64,000 nucleotides of DNA, from positions 78,327 through 142,326 of the forward strand of contig NZ_FZNL01000018.1 of assembly GCF_900187965.1 (NCBI RefSeq). The letters run 5' to 3'. Position numbers and translations under genes: made by a program. The notes under the pieces were generated by a model. That model saw only the letters and a list, made by a program, of their open reading frames with translations, made no database searches and had not been told where the DNA came from. Of the stretch, positions 61,147-64,000 are shown piece by piece (positions within the stretch are counted from its first letter, which is position 1; each line of letters begins with the position of its first letter). Origin of the DNA: Flavobacterium sp. ov086. GTDB lineage: Bacteria > Bacteroidota > Bacteroidia > Flavobacteriales > Flavobacteriaceae.

Positions 61147-62240
61147 TATATTTTATTTGAGAATATTAATTTTTTCCATTGTTCCCCAACAGATTCAAGA
61201 GATAAATGTGTTACACTTTTAGCGGTATTATTTTTGCAAAAACGGTAAAAATCTTCGTCATAAATCATCCTTTTAAAAGCTTCTGCAAGCAAAGTAGAAT
61301 TATAATTTTCAACCAATAAACCATTAAACTCTGACTGAATAATTTCCTTTGGTCCGGACTTACAGTTTACAGAAACAACCGGTATTCCAATTGCCAATGA
61401 TTCTATTATAGACATAGGAAAACCTTCAAAATGACTCGTTAAAACAGTATATTTTGCTTTTGAAATGTATTTATAAGGATTTTGCTTAGCTGGAATTATT
61501 TTTACAAATTTCTCTAAACCCAAGTCCCTTATTTTTTTTTGAATAAAATTTAAATCGGGACCTTCTCCCAATAAATATAATGAATAACCGGAATTATAAA
61601 TTTCAGATTTTAAAAACGCTTCCAACATCAAACTGAAATTTTTTACCTTTTCGTTAAACCTTCCAAAAAACAAAATGTATTTCTCTGATTCGGAAACTTC
61701 ATTAGTAATTTCCAATTCAGAAATTTCAAAAGGATTGTATATTGTTACTGTATTCGAAAAATTAAATTTTTCTACCACTAAATCTTCTATTTCTTTTGAA
61801 ACACAAATTAATTTATCGGCTTTTTCATATATTTTTTTAGATAAAAAACAGGGCCTTGGGAAATAGTTTTTGAGATTGAAACTGTGAATTACAAACCATT
61901 TTTTCCTCTTTCGATAAATTAAATTCGAAATAATTTCTCTTAAAAAATGGTTTCGTGGACGATTATCAATAATCAGCTCAATTTTATTCTGTTTTAAATA
62001 TTGATGTAATAGAAAACCTTTTTTTATTTTTTTATAAAGAGAAAACCTGTGCTCTGAAAGCTTTCCTAAATTATATAATTTACCATGATAATTATAATCA
62101 ACAACATCGTTAATGATTACATTATGAACTTCAACGAGATCATTTTCAAGCATCTTGCTCAACAAAGAAGCAAAACGTTCTGCCCCGCCGGTTGCCAGAG
62201 AAGTAGAAACAATTGCTATCTTGATTTTTGAATTTATCAT
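61146..62240 (-). CDS. glycosyltransferase family 4
   Basis: 364 residues of GT-B fold: IKIAIVSTSLATGGAERFASLL at the N-terminus, ILFFGRFNEKVKNFSLML and LYLLGEGPDLNFIQ in the C-terminal half, and SHFEGFPMSIIESLAIGIPV with the GT4 E-x7-E region. Acts in surface-polysaccharide assembly; donor unknown. Divergent from the transferase gene at 62280. Confidence 0.92.
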   Translation of the reverse strand: MINSKIKIAIVSTSLATGGAERFASLLSKMLENDLVEVHNVIINDVVDYNYHGKLYNLGKLSEHRFSLYKKIKKGFLLHQYLKQNKIELIIDNRPRNHFLREIISNLIYRKRKKWFVIHSFNLKNYFPRPCFLSKKIYEKADKLICVSKEIEDLVVEKFNFSNTVTIYNPFEISELEITNEVSESEKYILFFGRFNEKVKNFSLMLEAFLKSEIYNSGYSLYLLGEGPDLNFIQKKIRDLGLEKFVKIIPAKQNPYKYISKAKYTVLTSHFEGFPMSIIESLAIGIPVVSVNCKSGPKEIIQSEFNGLLVENYNSTLLAEAFKRMIYDEDFYRFCKNNTAKSVTHLSLESVGEQWKKLIFSNKI

Positions 62241-62279
62241 ATTGGCTAAAATATAATATATTTGTTAAATATACATCAA

Positions 62280-63416
62280 ATGAAAATTTTACTGGTAGGC
62301 GAATTTAGCCGTTTACATAATTCCTTAAAAGAGGGCTTAGAACATTTGGGACATCAAGTGGTAATAATTGGTCATAATGATGGTTTTAAAAAATTTCCTG
62401 TCGATATTCTAATTCAAAAAAAATGGGATAATGGAATTTTAAAAAAAATAAAAATTGCTATCTACAAGATTACAAATTTTGATGTTAGTTCATACTTAAC
62501 CTATCGTCAGTTTTTAAAACACAAAAAAGAATGTTCTGGTTTTGATGTTGTTCAACTTATTAATGAAAACAGTTTTTATTGCACGTATAAATTTGAAAAA
62601 AAGATAATTTCATATCTTCTCAAAAACAATCAAAAATTATATTTATTAAGTTCAGGTTATGATTATTTAAATGTAAAATATTGTTTTGAAAATCCTAATT
62701 TTAAGTCTGTATTCCCACTCTATCAAAACCATAAAATCGATGCGAAATCTTTTGCAAATGTTTTAAAATTTCAAAAAAAATCATTTAGAAAATTACATCA
62801 GTTTATTTATAAAAACTGTAACGGAATTATAGCATCAGATTTAGATTATCATCTTCCATTAATAGGAAATCCTAAATATTTAGGTGTAATTCCGAATCCG
62901 ATTAACATTTCAAAAATTGAATTTAATCCAATAAAAATTGACGATAAAATCATTATTTTCCATGGAATTAATACATCAAATTATTTAAAAAAAGGAAATA
63001 ATATTTTTGAAGAAGCACTCGAAATAATTCAGCAAAAATATTCGGATAAAATCGACATAATTACGACAAAAAGCATTCCATACAACGAGTATATTAATTT
63101 ATATTATAAAGCTCATATCTTGCTTGATCAGGTCTATGCTTATGATCAAGGATATAATGCGCTTGAAGCAATGGCAAAGGGGAAAGTCGTTTTTACTGGT
63201 GCCGAAACTGAATTTATAGAACATTATAATTTATCAGAAAGCGTTTGTATCAACGCCAAACCAGACGTTGATTATCTGGTAAATGAACTCTCTTTTTTAA
63301 TAGAAAATCCAACAGAAATAATAGCCATTAGTAAACGAGCCAGAGTATTTATCGAGAATGAGCATAATTATATAAAAATTGCTCAAAAGTATGTAGAGAC
63401 ATGGGAAAATAATTAG
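62280..63416 (+). CDS. glycosyltransferase-like protein (GT4-type C-terminus)
   Basis: Start ATG at 62280 (MKILLVGEFSRLHNSLKEGL); a TTG six codons earlier is rejected. 378 residues. The N-terminal domain has the GT-B-type start and GHQVVIIGHNDG; the C-terminal half has FHGINTSNYLKKGNNIFEEA and YYKAHILLDQVYAYDQGYNALEAMAKG, similar to GT4 nucleotide-binding ends. Weaker motif match than the GT4 above. A TATATTTG -7-like sequence lies at 62257-62264, 15 nt upstream, but no TTG at the right distance. Extremely AT-rich, with many Lys/Asn/Ile residues. Confidence 0.8.
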   Translation: MKILLVGEFSRLHNSLKEGLEHLGHQVVIIGHNDGFKKFPVDILIQKKWDNGILKKIKIAIYKITNFDVSSYLTYRQFLKHKKECSGFDVVQLINENSFYCTYKFEKKIISYLLKNNQKLYLLSSGYDYLNVKYCFENPNFKSVFPLYQNHKIDAKSFANVLKFQKKSFRKLHQFIYKNCNGIIASDLDYHLPLIGNPKYLGVIPNPINISKIEFNPIKIDDKIIIFHGINTSNYLKKGNNIFEEALEIIQQKYSDKIDIITTKSIPYNEYINLYYKAHILLDQVYAYDQGYNALEAMAKGKVVFTGAETEFIEHYNLSESVCINAKPDVDYLVNELSFLIENPTEIIAISKRARVFIENEHNYIKIAQKYVETWENN

Positions 63417-63662
63417 TTTATAAAATTCGTTAAAAATGAAAATCTAAAATCCTCAATAGATACATTTATTATTCCTAAACTACAGCTTTACAAAATAACA
63501 TAAACTTAGGTCGTGAATTAAATATACTACTTTCATTAATTCTTTTATGAAAATTCCTAAATTATTTTACTCATGATAATTCAGAATACCTGATTATAAA
63601 CGAAGAGCCTTTTTAACATATTTACAATAATATAAGAAACAAAAAAATGCGCAAAGTCAGAG
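63417..63662. other. gap between the glycosyltransferase and the IS element
   Basis: AT-rich, no gene and no convincing terminator seen. Any short direct duplication at the IS edge cannot be checked because the right end of the IS is outside the window. Confidence 0.5.
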
Positions 63663-63667
63663 TGAAC

Positions 63668-63700
63668 TGCCCCCAAAAAGTTAGACACTATTTGGGGGCA
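63668..63700 (+). other. hairpin in the IS leader
   Basis: TGCCCCCAAA and TTTGGGGGCA are perfect 10-nt inverted arms around AAGTTAGACACTA, directly before OrfA. It may limit entry of outside transcripts or hide the start codon. Confidence 0.7.
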
Positions 63701-63705
63701 TTTTT

Positions 63706-64000
63706 ATGGAAAGAAAAGTAAAATATAATTATGAGTTTAAACTTCGTTGTGTTCAGGAAGTTCTAAAAAATAATTATTCAATTCGCTCAGTTGCAAAAGA
63801 GAATAATTTTACTGAGAGTAATCTCAGAAAGTGGATTAACCTTTATAAGCATTATGGTAACGAAGGTCTTTTGCCTAAAATGAATCAATATTACAGCATT
63901 GATTTTAAACTTAAAGTATTAAAAAAAATTCAGAAGAAGTCTTTATCTTTGATTGAAGCCTGTTTTGTTTTTAATATACCAAGTGAATCTGTCATTAAGC
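63706..64000 (+). CDS. IS3-family transposase OrfA, partial (cut by window end)
   Basis: 98 residues visible: MERKVKYNYEFKLRCVQEVL, SIRSVAKENNFTESNLRKWI (first HTH), a linker KHYGNEGLLPKMNQYY, then a second HTH beginning IDFKLKVLKKIQKKSLSLIE. This double helix-turn-helix matches InsJ-type OrfA of IS150. OrfB with the DDE domain should follow after the window end, usually by a frameshift. Confidence 0.85.
   Translation, partial: MERKVKYNYEFKLRCVQEVLKNNYSIRSVAKENNFTESNLRKWINLYKHYGNEGLLPKMNQYYSIDFKLKVLKKIQKKSLSLIEACFVFNIPSESVIK

Larger units (their letters stand above)
63663..64000 (+). mobile_element. IS3-family (IS150-like) element, left end
   Basis: The left edge TGAACTGCCCCCAAAAAG followed by TTAGACA resembles IS150-type terminal repeats, then the TGCCCCCAAA ... 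TTTGGGGGCA hairpin (63668-63677/63691-63700), then OrfA starting at 63706. The right end and OrfB lie past the window. Confidence 0.85.

Noticed and set aside
62262..62279. TTG start of the last glycosyltransferase
   Set aside because: The ATG at 62280 gives the usual GT-B start, and the TTG falls on the -7-like sequence.
1..64000. tRNA, rRNA or riboswitch
   Set aside because: No cloverleaf, rRNA segment or known riboswitch core was recognised in any gap on reading; a covariance-model scan would be needed to be sure.

Overview
The window looks like chromosomal DNA of a Flavobacterium or close relative (Bacteroidota, Flavobacteriaceae). The base composition is AT-rich, and several promoters fit the Bacteroidota form (TTG, about 19-20 nt, then TAnnTTTG). 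It also carries a type IX secretion (T9SS) adhesin cassette with a gliding-type C-terminal domain, a fused SecDF, several CarboxypepD_reg-type TonB-dependent receptors, and many short intergenic repeats. No rRNA, tRNA or CRISPR array was seen.

Layout. 198-3401: a tight three-gene unit (multi-span membrane protein, P-loop GTPase-like protein, coiled-coil protein with a C-terminal membrane anchor) of unknown function; this is the best candidate for an undescribed system. 3566-7667: topoisomerase III, a small lipoprotein, and a TonB_C-like/TPR gene split by a frameshift in a run of nine A. 7906-18859: an iron/siderophore-type uptake island (MFS transporter, three TonB-dependent receptors, a PepSY membrane protein, a DUF4198 periplasmic protein). 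19058-23624: a GyrI-like protein, valS, a DUF1573 protein and a lipoprotein. 23743-29454: a T9SS cassette on the minus strand (adhesin, PorP/SprF, OmpA/PD40/TPR protein). 29615-36380: PDZ/retropepsin-like protease, aspartate aminotransferase, folE, a four-helix-bundle gene with an in-frame stop, cysS, yidD, lgt. 36438-46396 (minus): PagL-like deacylase, secDF, mdh, gyrB, M16 peptidase. 46640-50242: two tandem asparagine synthetases, one of which has lost its glutaminase residues. 50646-57947 (minus): GreA/GreB-like factor, GNAT acetyltransferase, outer-membrane barrel, PhzF enzyme, 1004-residue TPR protein. 58259-63416: ftsE followed by glycosyltransferases and an FdtA-like cupin, probably the edge of a surface-polysaccharide locus. 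63663-64000: left end of an IS3-family (IS150-like) element cut by the window end.

Functional links. The receptors at 9327, 12927 and 16601 probably import metal chelates, and the PepSY protein between the first two is a candidate for reduction or release in the inner membrane. The PorP/SprF and OmpA-type proteins probably serve secretion and surface retention of the adjacent adhesin. SecDF, Lgt and YidD all act in protein export and the cell envelope. Many gaps hold hairpins that read as factor-independent terminators, plus at least five families of short repeats.
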